From UMGS755 sp045590535 (lineage in GTDB: Bacteria; Bacillota; Clostridia; UBA1381; UBA9506), in assembly GCA_045590535.1 (NCBI GenBank), contig JAZNRE010000028.1, positions 1 to 64,000 of the forward strand: 64,000 bases of DNA, in the 5' to 3' direction. The stretch's first letter is position 1. Every line of letters starts with the position of its first letter. Below the pieces are notes generated by a model. That model was not told where the DNA came from. It did not search any database and was given only the letters and a program-made list of their open reading frames with translations. Both the position numbers and the translations under genes were made by a program. Below are positions 26,048 to 34,298 of this stretch, piece by piece.

Positions 26048-27439
26048 TTACATGTTTTTAAATGCCTGTTTTATCCAACGGCCTTTCAAAATGCGCCATA
26101 CAAAAAATGAAGAACGGCAAATCCAATCCATCACCATGGCAAACCAAACGCCAATGGCGCCATAGCCAAGCCATAAACCGAAAACATAGCTGCCGCCAAT
26201 TCGAAAAACAATCATGGAAAACATGGAAGCTGCCATGGTGAAAGTCGCATCGTTGGTGGCACGCAGCATGTTGGGAATGGTAAAAGACATGGGCCAGAAA
26301 ACAATGCCGCAAAGGGCATGAATCAAAACAAGATAAAAGGTTAAAAGCTCGGTTGCGGGCGTTAACTGATAAAGCTTTAAAATGGGAAATAAAAGAAGCA
26401 CTAGCAGCAGGCTTACAACACAGTGGAGCCAATAGGACATTTTGAGCATCTTTTTCATATAATATTTTGCCTGGGTTAAATCCTGTGCGCCCACACATTG
26501 GCCAACAACAGTAATGATAGCCAAACCAATGGCGTGACCGGGTACGGTTGTGAAGGTTGCCAGGGTGCTGGCCGTTGCATTGGCGGCAATCTGTGTGGTG
26601 CCAAAAACCGAAATAACACCTAAAACAAGCACGCGTCCCAAATGAAAAACCGTGTTTTCAAGACCGTTGGGAATGCCGATTTTAAAAATTTTGCCAATAA
26701 TGCTAAAGTCAGGTCGCCAGTTCATGTGCCGACTGATGTAAATATCCCCATGAGAGTGAGCCAGCAAAACAAGTGATACAATGCAGGCAACGGCACGGGC
26801 AAGTAAAGTGGCATAAGCTGCGCCAGCAACACCCAGTTTAAAACCATAAATTAAAAGTGCGTTGCCAGCCACATTGATTGCGTTCATTAAAATGGAAGTC
26901 TTCATGGTGACTTTTGAATTGCCCATAGAGCGAAACAGGGCATTGGCCGCGCTGAGCACCGCCATAAAGGGATATGAAACGGCGGTGATGGTGAAATAGA
27001 TGTTTGAGTTGTTCATAACATCCGGCTCAATAGTGCCAAAGAACAGAGCGAGGATGTTGCGGTTAAAAAGCAGGATAACGGTCATTAAAAGAACTGAAAC
27101 AACGGTTACAACCAACAAAAGCTGACCGGCAGACTGGCGGGCTTTTTCCTTATTTTGCGCGCCGATAAACTGTGATGACACAACAGCGCCACCGGTGGCA
27201 AATGCCACAAAAAGATTTAAAATAACGATGCTTAATTGGTCAACCAGCGCCACGGCCGAAAGAGCCACTTCACCAATGCCTGCCACCATGATTCCGTCTG
27301 CCACGCCAACAAAGGTGGCCAACAGCTGTTCCACAATCAAGGGGATAATCAAGGATTTTAAGGCGCTGTTACTAAATAAAAGGCTATCCGGCGAGGGCGA
27401 TTTTACCTCTTTTTTTATATGTCGGGTCATCCAATGCAT
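26048..27439 (-). CDS. MATE-family efflux transporter
   Basis: A 463-residue integral membrane protein with 12 predicted helices arranged as two six-helix repeats. LIIPLIVEQLLATFVGVADGIM at the first helix and ATGGAVVSSQFIGAQ are typical MATE motifs. It exports cationic drugs or metabolites in exchange for Na+ or H+; the substrate is unknown. The promoter at 27488-27516 gives a short leader. The ribosome site before the ATG is poor, so the exact start is less certain than the family. Confidence 0.92.
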   Translation of the reverse strand: MHWMTRHIKKEVKSPSPDSLLFSNSALKSLIIPLIVEQLLATFVGVADGIMVAGIGEVALSAVALVDQLSIVILNLFVAFATGGAVVSSQFIGAQNKEKARQSAGQLLLVVTVVSVLLMTVILLFNRNILALFFGTIEPDVMNNSNIYFTITAVSYPFMAVLSAANALFRSMGNSKVTMKTSILMNAINVAGNALLIYGFKLGVAGAAYATLLARAVACIVSLVLLAHSHGDIYISRHMNWRPDFSIIGKIFKIGIPNGLENTVFHLGRVLVLGVISVFGTTQIAANATASTLATFTTVPGHAIGLAIITVVGQCVGAQDLTQAKYYMKKMLKMSYWLHCVVSLLLVLLLFPILKLYQLTPATELLTFYLVLIHALCGIVFWPMSFTIPNMLRATNDATFTMAASMFSMIVFRIGGSYVFGLWLGYGAIGVWFAMVMDWICRSSFFVWRILKGRWIKQAFKNM

Positions 27440-27487
27440 AATGCTGTCTCACTGCTTTCGCGCTTATCAATTCAATACCATCATTTT

Positions 27488-27516
27488 ACTATATTACGCC
27501 GGATAATTCAAGTCAA
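27488..27516 (-). promoter_or_regulatory. SigA promoter of the MATE-HAD operon
   Basis: Minus strand TTGACT (27511-27516), 17-bp spacer, TATAGT (27488-27493). Confidence 0.75.
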
Positions 27517-27532
27517 AATCAAAAAATAGTAA

Positions 27533-28780
27533 TCAGGAGTTAAAATGACGGGCGAAGATATCATCCTGGGTGAGAAGGGATTCAATGGTGGGGTAGCCAA
27601 GACGATGGAGCAGCTCCACAACATAGGGGTTTTCAGCAGGGGACTCATAGAGAGCCTCTTTGCCATATTCCTTCACATGCTCTTTTCCCTCTTCGGTATC
27701 TATGAGGATTTTCGGGCCGCCCACACAACCGCCAACACAGCCCATACCCTCTAAAAAGTTTGCCGTAATATCGCCTGCTAAAACATGGTCGATGAGTTCA
27801 CGGCAGGCAGGCACACCGTCGGCGCAGGTTGCTTTTAAAGGCAGTGAGCGGGCAGGGCGGAGCTTTTCAAGGCAACCTTTAACAGCCTGGCTCACGCCAC
27901 CGGCATAGGCATAAATCCGTCCGGCAGTGGAGGAGTGTTCCCGGTCATCTTCGTTTAATAGTGCCGGGTTAATGCCGGCCAGTTCAAACACCTCCTGAAT
28001 TTCCTGAAAGGTTAAAACATGGTCGACCGCGTCTTTTATGTCCTTCTCTTTTGCCTCTGCTTTTTTTGCCATGCAGGGACCAATAAAAACTGTTATGGCA
28101 TCGGGGTGCAGACGCTTAATGCTGCGCCCACAGGCCACCATAGGTGAAACAGAGCCGGGGATGTGGTCCATGAGCCCGGCTTTGCGGCACATGGCAAGCC
28201 AGATGGGGCAACAACAACTGGTGAGCATATAGTCTTTTTCATTCTTGACCGCTTTGTCAAACTCTAAAGCTTCTTTGAGCGTTAAAATGTCGGCAAACAG
28301 CGCCACCTCTAGCATGCCGGCAAAACCAAGACACTTAAATGCGGCACGAAGCTTGCCAGGGGTGACATCGTGGCTGAACTGACCGATAAAGGCAGGGGCA
28401 ATCATGGCATAAACCGGGCGTTCTTTGCGGTGAATTTCTTCCAAAACAGGCAAGGTTTGCTTGGCGTCGGTCAGTCTCTCGGCACGGCAGGCATCCACAC
28501 AAACACCACAATATTGGCATGCGCTTGGGTCTATGATGATTTCGCCTTTTTCATTTTTTGATAAGGCGTTAAACAAGCAGGATTTTTGGCAATTGCAGTC
28601 CTCGTCATGACACTCGCAGGGGGAGGTAGAAATGATAGGTGCGTGTTCTTCAGGGTGCAGCAGACAGGAAAGATGATGGGTATTGATATCCTCATTTTCC
28701 AGTTTTTTAATCGCTTCTTCCAATTTGTTTTGCAGAGCGGCTTTTGTTAAGTTGATGTATAATTCTTTAAAGCTTTGCAT
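27533..28780 (-). CDS. [FeFe]-hydrogenase-like iron-sulfur protein
   Basis: A 415-residue protein with an N-terminal cysteine cluster (C55, C57, C62, C64, C68), a ferredoxin-like CxxCxxCxxxC segment (C88-C98) and an [FeFe]-hydrogenase large-subunit domain. All three H-cluster motifs are recognisable: LTSCCCPIW (187-194), IGPCMAKKAE (233-242) and EGMGCVGGCVGGP (344-356). The four H-cluster cysteine ligands are therefore retained, though the motifs differ from HydA1 (TSCCPGW, MPCTAKK). No small subunit, NADH module or HydEFG maturase lies nearby. It may be a hydrogenase or a sensory relative. AAAGGA precedes the ATG. Confidence 0.85.
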   Translation of the reverse strand: MQSFKELYINLTKAALQNKLEEAIKKLENEDINTHHLSCLLHPEEHAPIISTSPCECHDEDCNCQKSCLFNALSKNEKGEIIIDPSACQYCGVCVDACRAERLTDAKQTLPVLEEIHRKERPVYAMIAPAFIGQFSHDVTPGKLRAAFKCLGFAGMLEVALFADILTLKEALEFDKAVKNEKDYMLTSCCCPIWLAMCRKAGLMDHIPGSVSPMVACGRSIKRLHPDAITVFIGPCMAKKAEAKEKDIKDAVDHVLTFQEIQEVFELAGINPALLNEDDREHSSTAGRIYAYAGGVSQAVKGCLEKLRPARSLPLKATCADGVPACRELIDHVLAGDITANFLEGMGCVGGCVGGPKILIDTEEGKEHVKEYGKEALYESPAENPYVVELLHRLGYPTIESLLTQDDIFARHFNS

Positions 28781-28883
28781 GGGCGAGCGTTCCTTTCCTT
28801 TTTTCTTATTTTCAACCGTGTTGTTAAATTTATACCAGTCAAAGAGGTAAGTTGCGCCAAAGATATCCTCGAAAAATAGATGG

Positions 28884-28963
28884 TCAGGGTTCGAGTCCCT
28901 TTGAATAAAAAAATAAGCCTGGCCCTTTATGGACCCGGCTTATTTTGGAGCTGGTAATGGGAC
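28884..28963. repeat. 80-bp direct repeat, distal copy (truncated tRNA-Thr 3' end plus terminator)
   Basis: Identical to 29086-29165 except at two positions, offset exactly 202 bp. Read on the minus strand it contains the last 20 nt of tRNA-Thr including CCA, then the terminator hairpin, then a 13-nt inverted copy of the T-arm. Only the 3' end of the tRNA is present, so this copy cannot encode a tRNA. Confidence 0.85.
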
Positions 28964-29085
28964 ACAGCCACCTTTGGCGTCTTATCTGCTTGGCGACCCA
29001 AAGGCTTTGCCTTTTGGTACCCGCCTTCGCACCTTTTTGCTGAAAAACAGTCCGCTGGACTGTTTTCTTGACCGCAAAAACCCTC
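28964..29085. repeat. 122-bp hairpin-rich segment between the direct repeats
   Basis: Contains CCAAAGGC/GCCTTTTGG (28998-29017) and a perfect palindromic hairpin AAAACAGTCC / GGACTGTTTT (29044-29053 with 29057-29066). The open frame across it gives arginine- and leucine-rich protein with no family likeness and is not taken as a gene. It resembles a dispersed intergenic repeat unit. Confidence 0.55.
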
Positions 29086-29165
29086 TCAGGGTTCGAGTCC
29101 CTTTGAATAAAAAAATAAGCCCGGCCCTTTATGGACCTGGCTTATTTTGGAGCTGGTAATGGGAC
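29086..29165. repeat. 80-bp direct repeat, tRNA-proximal copy
   Basis: Covers the 3' 18 nt of tRNA-Thr (29148-29165), its terminator and the inverted T-arm motif (29089-29101). The two mismatches with the distal copy fall at mirrored positions of the terminator stem (T..C against C..T). Confidence 0.85.
29107..29147 (-). terminator. Terminator of tRNA-Thr
   Basis: Minus strand AAAATAAGCC begins directly after the encoded CCA and pairs with GGCTTATTTT, followed by more T residues. Confidence 0.8.
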
Positions 29166-29223
29166 TCGAACCCGCGACCTGCTCATTACGAATGAGCTGC
29201 TCTACCAACTGAGCTACACCAGC
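29148..29223 (-). tRNA. tRNA-Thr (anticodon CGT)
   Basis: 76 nt including an encoded CCA. Acceptor GCTGGTG/TACCAGC, D-arm GCTC/GAGC, anticodon stem GCTCA/TGAGC around TTCGTAA (anticodon CGT, reading ACG), T-loop TTCGAGT, discriminator U73 as expected for Thr. The T stem has one C50-A64 mismatch next to a G-U pair; other stems are sound apart from a wobble in the acceptor. Confidence 0.93.
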
Positions 29224-29301
29224 AATCAATCTTAAAAACACGACTAATTATACTATGAAAATCCTTCTTTGTCAATAGCGTTAAGCCATAAAAATCCTTT
29301 T

Positions 29302-29339
29302 AAAAAGCAATGGACAGGGCAGTAAGCCCGACCCATTGC
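29302..29339 (-). terminator. Terminator after lysA
   Basis: GCAATGG (29307-29313) pairs with CCATTGC (29333-29339), with an inner GGGC/GCCC pairing and a minus-strand TTTTT tail. Confidence 0.8.
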
Positions 29340-29354
29340 CTTTTGTTTTTCTAA

Positions 29355-30656
29355 TTATAAAACATCGTTTTTAATCACATCTTCATAGGTTTCACGCTTA
29401 ATCACAACGCGGCTTTTTCCGCCAGAAACCATCACCATGGCCGGGCGGGGGATGCGGTTATAATTGCTAGACATGGAATAGTTATAAGCGCCTGTGGTTA
29501 AAACCGCTAAAATATCACCGCTTTTGGCAGGGGGAAGGGGAATATCCTTACCCAGCAAATCGCCGGATTCACAGCATTTTCCGGCAACAGTATAGCTTTC
29601 TGTTTTTGCTTCAGTTGCACGATTTGCCAAAACAAAATCATATTCAGCGTCGTAAAGAACAAAGCGTGGGTTGTCGGTCATGCCACCATCCACAGCCAGG
29701 TAGTTTCTCACCCCCGGGATGTTTTTAACGGCACCAACGGTGTATAAGGTAATGCCGGCTGAGGCCACAATGGAACGGCCCGGCTCCATGAGGATGCGGG
29801 GCAGGGGCACCGAGCGTTTTGCGGCGGTTTCTTTTACAACTACGCTCACCGCTTCCATATATTTATCATAGGCAATGGGGTCATCTTCTTCAACATAACG
29901 CACACCAAATCCACCGCCTAAATTAAGCTCACGGATTGTGATGCCCAATTCGTCTTGCACATCACCAATGAAGTTCATCATCACTTCAGCGGCTTTTTCA
30001 AAGGGCGACAGGTCAAAAATTTGAGAGCCAATGTGGCAATGAACGCCGGCTATGTCGATGTGTGACATAGAAGCCGCTTCACGAATTAAAGCCATGGCCT
30101 TGCCATTTTCAATGGCCACACCGAATTTCGAATCAATCTGTCCGGTCATGATGGCATCGTGGGTGTGTGCATCAATGCCGGGTTTAATGCGAAACAGAAC
30201 CGATGCTTTTTTATTTTCTTTTTCGCAAAGGGCATTAAGCCTTGCAAGCTCATAACTGTTATCCACCACAATGCGACCAACACCTAAAGACAGGGCAAGC
30301 GTCAGCTCTTCAACGGTTTTGTTATTGCCGTGAAAATAAACATGCTCCATGGGGAAATCGGCTTTGTGGGCGGTATATAACTCACCGCCGGACACAACAT
30401 CGAGCCCCATGTTTTCTTCTTTGATAATTTTGCAAAGAGCCATGGTGCAAAGGGCCTTGCTGGCATATAAAATCATGCCGTTATTGCCATAAAACTGCTC
30501 CATGGATTTGGTATACATCCGGCAGTTCCTTCGAATATGGTCTTCATCTAAAACATAGAGAGGTGTGCCATATTCTGCGGCAAGGCTTGCCGCATCCACA
30601 CCACCGATGGTGAGATGGTTTTCTTCATTTGTTGAAAGACAATTTGATGTAAACAT
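29355..30656 (-). CDS. lysA: Diaminopimelate decarboxylase
   Basis: A 433-residue PLP enzyme, last step of lysine synthesis: meso-diaminopimelate to L-lysine + CO2. Fold-type III alanine-racemase barrel with the PLP lysine in YASKALCT, then HCHIGSQI, LNLGGGFGV, the phosphate-binding EPGRSIVASAG, and the substrate Cys in GKCCESGDLLG. GGAGG precedes the ATG. It lies 54 nt downstream of rapZ on the same strand and ends in a terminator. No lysine riboswitch is seen in front of it. Confidence 0.97.
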   Translation of the reverse strand: MFTSNCLSTNEENHLTIGGVDAASLAAEYGTPLYVLDEDHIRRNCRMYTKSMEQFYGNNGMILYASKALCTMALCKIIKEENMGLDVVSGGELYTAHKADFPMEHVYFHGNNKTVEELTLALSLGVGRIVVDNSYELARLNALCEKENKKASVLFRIKPGIDAHTHDAIMTGQIDSKFGVAIENGKAMALIREAASMSHIDIAGVHCHIGSQIFDLSPFEKAAEVMMNFIGDVQDELGITIRELNLGGGFGVRYVEEDDPIAYDKYMEAVSVVVKETAAKRSVPLPRILMEPGRSIVASAGITLYTVGAVKNIPGVRNYLAVDGGMTDNPRFVLYDAEYDFVLANRATEAKTESYTVAGKCCESGDLLGKDIPLPPAKSGDILAVLTTGAYNYSMSSNYNRIPRPAMVMVSGGKSRVVIKRETYEDVIKNDVL

Positions 30657-30710
30657 GTGTTCCTCCAGTTTCGTTTGTGCCTGAAAAATCGCAATCGCTT
30701 CTGTGTTTTA

Positions 30711-31574
30711 TTATTTTTGGTCCAATCCGCAGTCACGATGGGTTACAATGGTGTAATAATTATTTTGCCGCAAAAAAGCACCGAGCTCTTCAGCCAAAGC
30801 GACAGAACGGTGTTTGCCGCCGGTGCAGCCAATGCTGATAACCAGTTGCGTTTTGCCCTCTTCAACATATTGGGGCAGGAGAAAGGCAACCATATCATGT
30901 AGTTTTTTAACAAATTCCTTTGTCACATCCCATTTAAAAACAAAGTCTTTCACAGGCTTATCAAGGCCTGTCAGCATTTTTAAATCGGTTTCATAAAAGG
31001 GATTGGGTAAAAACCGGACATCAAACATTAAGTCGCTGTCTAAAGGGATGCCCCGTTTAAAGCCAAAAGACATAACATGCACATTGATGCTTTTATATTT
31101 TTGTCGGTCTTCAAACATAGAGAGAATCTGCTCCCTCAATTGTTTTGTTAAAAGACCGGTGGTGTCAACGATATAATCGGATTTATCGCGGATTTCAGCC
31201 AATAAGCGACGCTCGATTTTAATGCCGTCGGTCAAGGAACCGTCTTTGGCATGGGGGTGCTTGCGCCGGGTTTCTTTATAACGCTTGATAATGGTTTCGT
31301 CACTGGCCTCTAAAAAAACCACCTCACAGTGATTACCGCTGTTTCGGAATTCCGTGATTTCGTCGGCTAAACGCATAACCTTTTCGCCACTGCGGGCATC
31401 AACAACAAAGGCAATTTTATCTAAGTTAATGTTCGAGTTTTGGCACAGGGTCACAAAGTTTGTGATGAGTGTGGGAGGCATATTGTCAATGCAATAGTAT
31501 CCAATGTCTTCCAGAATATGCACAACGGTGCTTTTACCTGCGCCGGACATGCCGGTTACAATAATAAATTGCAT
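30711..31574 (-). CDS. rapZ: RapZ/YvcJ-family nucleotide-binding protein
   Basis: A 287-residue P-loop protein. Walker A GMSGAGKS (7-14) at the N-terminus, and the C-terminal RapZ domain with IGCTGGKHRSVALAEEL. In E. coli RapZ senses glucosamine-6-phosphate and directs RNase E to GlmZ; in B. subtilis YvcJ has NTPase activity and affects competence. The usual Firmicute neighbours yvcK and whiA are absent and lysA follows instead. The ATG at 31574 is chosen (GAGAGG 7 nt upstream) over the longer frame from 31631. Confidence 0.93.
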   Translation of the reverse strand: MQFIIVTGMSGAGKSTVVHILEDIGYYCIDNMPPTLITNFVTLCQNSNINLDKIAFVVDARSGEKVMRLADEITEFRNSGNHCEVVFLEASDETIIKRYKETRRKHPHAKDGSLTDGIKIERRLLAEIRDKSDYIVDTTGLLTKQLREQILSMFEDRQKYKSINVHVMSFGFKRGIPLDSDLMFDVRFLPNPFYETDLKMLTGLDKPVKDFVFKWDVTKEFVKKLHDMVAFLLPQYVEEGKTQLVISIGCTGGKHRSVALAEELGAFLRQNNYYTIVTHRDCGLDQK

Positions 31575-31756
31575 GCCAATTCCTCTCTTTCGTAATGGTT
31601 TCGTCTGTGCCGATGCTACAATGAGCGACACTATGTATTATTTTATCATGTTTTTTTCAAAAAGTAAAAGGTTTTTTAAAAAAAATGGCAATAATAGTAA
31701 GGCGATTATTTTTAATAAATATAGAGAAAAGGATTGAATCGATGGGAGGAAAAGAG

Positions 31757-32017
31757 ATGATTATTGCCATGGAGCAGGGCATGGAAAGTCTTTGCGGGCG
31801 TTTAAAAGAGGCTGGTCATGTTGTTGTGCCGCTGTTTGACTACACGGGTGCTGTGGATGCGGTGGTTTATAAAGAAACCAATATTTTAGAGGCGTCTTTG
31901 GGTTTACAGAATTTTGCAAATGAAGACCGGGGCATTTTAATGATTTGTGCACGGCACATGAGCGACCAGGAAATTTTTAAGGCTCTTGAAACAAAGCGAT
32001 ATAGCCAAATTTTTTAA
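31757..32017 (+). CDS. YkuS/UPF0180-like small protein
   Basis: An 86-residue protein of unknown function that resembles YkuS (UPF0180): an N-terminal MEQGMESLCGRLKEAGHVVV segment, then a short region ending in a small alpha/beta fold. GGGAGG lies 7 nt before the ATG at 31757, which is preferred over earlier starts in the same frame. Monocistronic in appearance and divergent from rapZ. Family assignment rests on pattern likeness and is moderate. Confidence 0.6.
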   Translation: MIIAMEQGMESLCGRLKEAGHVVVPLFDYTGAVDAVVYKETNILEASLGLQNFANEDRGILMICARHMSDQEIFKALETKRYSQIF

Positions 32018-32097
32018 AAAAAGATAAATGCACTTTATTTTTCGTCATTTTAATGAAGAAAAATGATTAAAAAAACCAAATTTTATCGGTTTTATTA

Positions 32098-32126
32098 TTG
32101 AAGTTTTCTAAAAAATGATGTATAAT
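32098..32126 (+). promoter_or_regulatory. SigA promoter of nifS-nifU
   Basis: TTGAAG (32098-32103), 17-bp spacer, TATAAT (32121-32126). Confidence 0.75.
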
Positions 32127-32191
32127 GATAAATGACGGATTTTGGCAAAAGACATATTGAATCCGAAACTGATAAACAGAGGCTGGTGACC

Positions 32192-33355
32192 ATGGAACAA
32201 TTCGTATATTTAGATAACAGTGCCACAACGCCTGTTAAGCCGGAAGTGCTTGAGGCTATGCTGCCTTATTTGCAGGCGGAATTTGGCAACCCTTCTTCTA
32301 TATATAAAAAAGCAGCGGCTGCCGAGATAGCCGTTGCAGAAGGACGCAGACAGGTGGCTGCAGCTTTGGGCGCAGACCCTGCTGAAATTTTCTTTACAGC
32401 CTGCGGAACAGAGGCGGATAACTGGGCCATTAAAGGCGCAGCTTTCGCCAATCAGGCAAAGGGAAAACACATTATTACCTCACAAATTGAGCATCATGCA
32501 GTGCTACACACCGCGGCATATCTTGAAAAGCACGGCTTTTCCGTTACCTATCTTCCCGTTGATGAGCAGGGCATTGTGAGCCCCGATGCTCTGCGAGATG
32601 CCATTCGTGAAGATACCATTTTAATTTCCATTATGATGGCTAATAACGAAATCGGCACCGTTGAGCCCATTCGTGAACTTTCTGCCATTGCGGCTGAAAA
32701 GAAAATTTTGTTCCACACCGATGCGGTGCAGGCCGTTGGTTCAATCCCCGTCAATGTGAAGGAACTGGGTGTGGATATGTTATCCTTGTCCGCCCATAAG
32801 TTTGGCGGCCCTAAAGGTGTTGGCGCTCTTTACATTAAGAAGGGCACAAAGATTGACACCTTTATGCACGGCGGCGCACAGGAACGGAACCGTCGCGGCG
32901 GCACAGAAAATGTGGCCGGCATTGCAGGATTAGGTAAGGCCATCACTTTGGCCACACAAAATTTAGAAGAAAAGCGTGAGCGCATTACCGCCCTGCGTGA
33001 AAAGCTGATTGCCGGCATTGTGGAAACCATTCCCCATGCCCGCTTAAACGGTCACCGCATAGAGCGGCTTCCGGGTAATGTTAATTTCTGCTTTCAATAT
33101 ATTGAGGGCGAGGCTTTGCTTTTGCGGTTAGATGCCAAGGGCATTGCCGCTTCAAGCGGTTCTGCCTGCACCAGCGGCTCTTTAGATCCGTCTCATGTTT
33201 TGCTGGCGCTGGGTCTTCCTCATGAAATAGCCCACGGCTCTCTTCGCTTGTCAATCGGCGAGCAAAACACCGAGGCAGAGATTGATTATGTCCTCAGCGT
33301 GTTACCTGATATTGTTAAAATTTTGCGTGCTATGTCACCCATCTATCCGGGTTGA
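32192..33355 (+). CDS. nifS: Cysteine desulfurase NifS
   Basis: A 387-residue class V aminotransferase that takes sulfur from cysteine for Fe-S cluster assembly. VYLDNSATTPVKPEVLEAM starts the protein, the PLP lysine is in LSAHKFGGPKG (near residue 204), and the catalytic Cys loop is SSGSACTSGS (near 325). The short loop with CTSGS marks the NifS/IscS group. The ATG at 32192 is conserved-length; earlier in-frame starts lack a ribosome site. nifU follows 29 nt downstream. No iscR is present. Confidence 0.96.
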   Translation: MEQFVYLDNSATTPVKPEVLEAMLPYLQAEFGNPSSIYKKAAAAEIAVAEGRRQVAAALGADPAEIFFTACGTEADNWAIKGAAFANQAKGKHIITSQIEHHAVLHTAAYLEKHGFSVTYLPVDEQGIVSPDALRDAIREDTILISIMMANNEIGTVEPIRELSAIAAEKKILFHTDAVQAVGSIPVNVKELGVDMLSLSAHKFGGPKGVGALYIKKGTKIDTFMHGGAQERNRRGGTENVAGIAGLGKAITLATQNLEEKRERITALREKLIAGIVETIPHARLNGHRIERLPGNVNFCFQYIEGEALLLRLDAKGIAASSGSACTSGSLDPSHVLLALGLPHEIAHGSLRLSIGEQNTEAEIDYVLSVLPDIVKILRAMSPIYPG

Positions 33356-33384
33356 GTGGCGTAGAAAAAGGAGCATTTAATATT

Positions 33385-33807
33385 ATGTATAGTGAAAAAG
33401 TTATGGATCATTTTACAAACCCCAGAAATGTGGGCGAAATTGAAGATGCTAATGCTGTCGGCCAGGTGGGTAATGCCAAATGTGGCGACATCATGAAAAT
33501 GTATATGAAAATTGAAGACGGCATCATTAAAGATTGTAAATTTAAAACCTTTGGTTGCGGAGCTGCCATTGCAACCAGCTCTATGGCAACAGAACTGGTT
33601 AAAGGAAAAACCATTGAAGAGGCAAGACAGCTGACCAATAAAGCCGTTATGGAAGCGTTAGATGGTCTGCCCACAGCCAAAATTCATTGTTCTGTTTTGG
33701 CAGAAGAAGCCATTGAAGCCGCTTTGGCAGATTATCACGAAAGACAGGGGTTGCCTTTTGAACCCAAAAAGCATTGTGACGGTTGCTGCGGCAGCTGTGA
33801 GCACTAA
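33385..33807 (+). CDS. nifU: Fe-S cluster scaffold NifU (IscU-like)
   Basis: A 140-residue U-type scaffold on which NifS-derived sulfur and iron form clusters. The three ligand cysteines are in AKCGDIM (Cys33), FGCGAAIATSS (Cys58) and KIHCSVLAEEAI. A Cys-rich tail (CDGCCGSCEH) follows, an addition seen in some clostridial NifU proteins. The ATG at 33385 has AAAGGAG about 10 nt upstream. It lies in an operon with nifS, and queT begins 14 nt after its stop. Confidence 0.95.
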   Translation: MYSEKVMDHFTNPRNVGEIEDANAVGQVGNAKCGDIMKMYMKIEDGIIKDCKFKTFGCGAAIATSSMATELVKGKTIEEARQLTNKAVMEALDGLPTAKIHCSVLAEEAIEAALADYHERQGLPFEPKKHCDGCCGSCEH

Positions 33808-33821
33808 AAGGTGAAAAGACC

Positions 33822-34298
33822 ATGAAAAAAAACACAAGAGCAATGGTTTTTGGGGCGGTTGTTGCAGCACTTTATGCAGTGCTGACCCTGGCTTTTTCAT
33901 GGATATCTTACGGTCCGGTGCAATTTCGTATTGCAGAAGCCTTGACGGCCCTTCCTCTTTTTATGCCCTGTTCAATTCCGGGCTTGACCGTGGGCTGCGT
34001 GGTCGCCAACTTAATTGGCGGTTATGGGCTTTATGACATTGTCATTGGTTCTCTGGCAACCTGCATTGGCGCTTTGGGAACAAGGTTTTTGCGAAAAAAA
34101 CCATGGCTTGCCATGCTGGCACCGGTTGTGTCAAATGCCGTTTTAGTGGGCAGTATGCTATATTTTGTTGTGCCCGATTCGCCGGCACTGCTTCTAAACA
34201 TGATAACCGTTGGCATAGGCGAGTTGGTCATTTGTTTAGGCTTAGGTCTGCCTCTTTATCATTTGCTTCGTAAGCATTCGTCGTTTTTTGAGGCGTAA
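33822..34298 (+). CDS. queT: QueT-family queuosine-precursor transporter (ECF S component)
   Basis: A 158-residue membrane protein with five to six helices. YGPVQFRIAEALTALPLFMP, VANLIGGYGLYDIVIGSLAT and the final VGIGELVICLGLGLPLY fit QueT, an energy-coupling-factor substrate subunit for queuosine precursors. No preQ1 riboswitch is seen, and the gene appears to ride on the nifS-nifU transcript. Its last 71 nt overlap the end of a converging minus-strand gene. Confidence 0.85.
   Translation: MKKNTRAMVFGAVVAALYAVLTLAFSWISYGPVQFRIAEALTALPLFMPCSIPGLTVGCVVANLIGGYGLYDIVIGSLATCIGALGTRFLRKKPWLAMLAPVVSNAVLVGSMLYFVVPDSPALLLNMITVGIGELVICLGLGLPLYHLLRKHSSFFEA

Noticed and set aside
26058..26498. 146-codon minus-strand frame inside the MATE gene
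   Set aside because: Out-of-frame shadow of a clear transporter; cysteine-rich and without family likeness.
28929..29159. 76-codon plus-strand open frame across the tRNA-linked repeats
   Set aside because: It runs through two terminator hairpins and the tRNA 3' end, has no ribosome site and gives no protein-like pattern.
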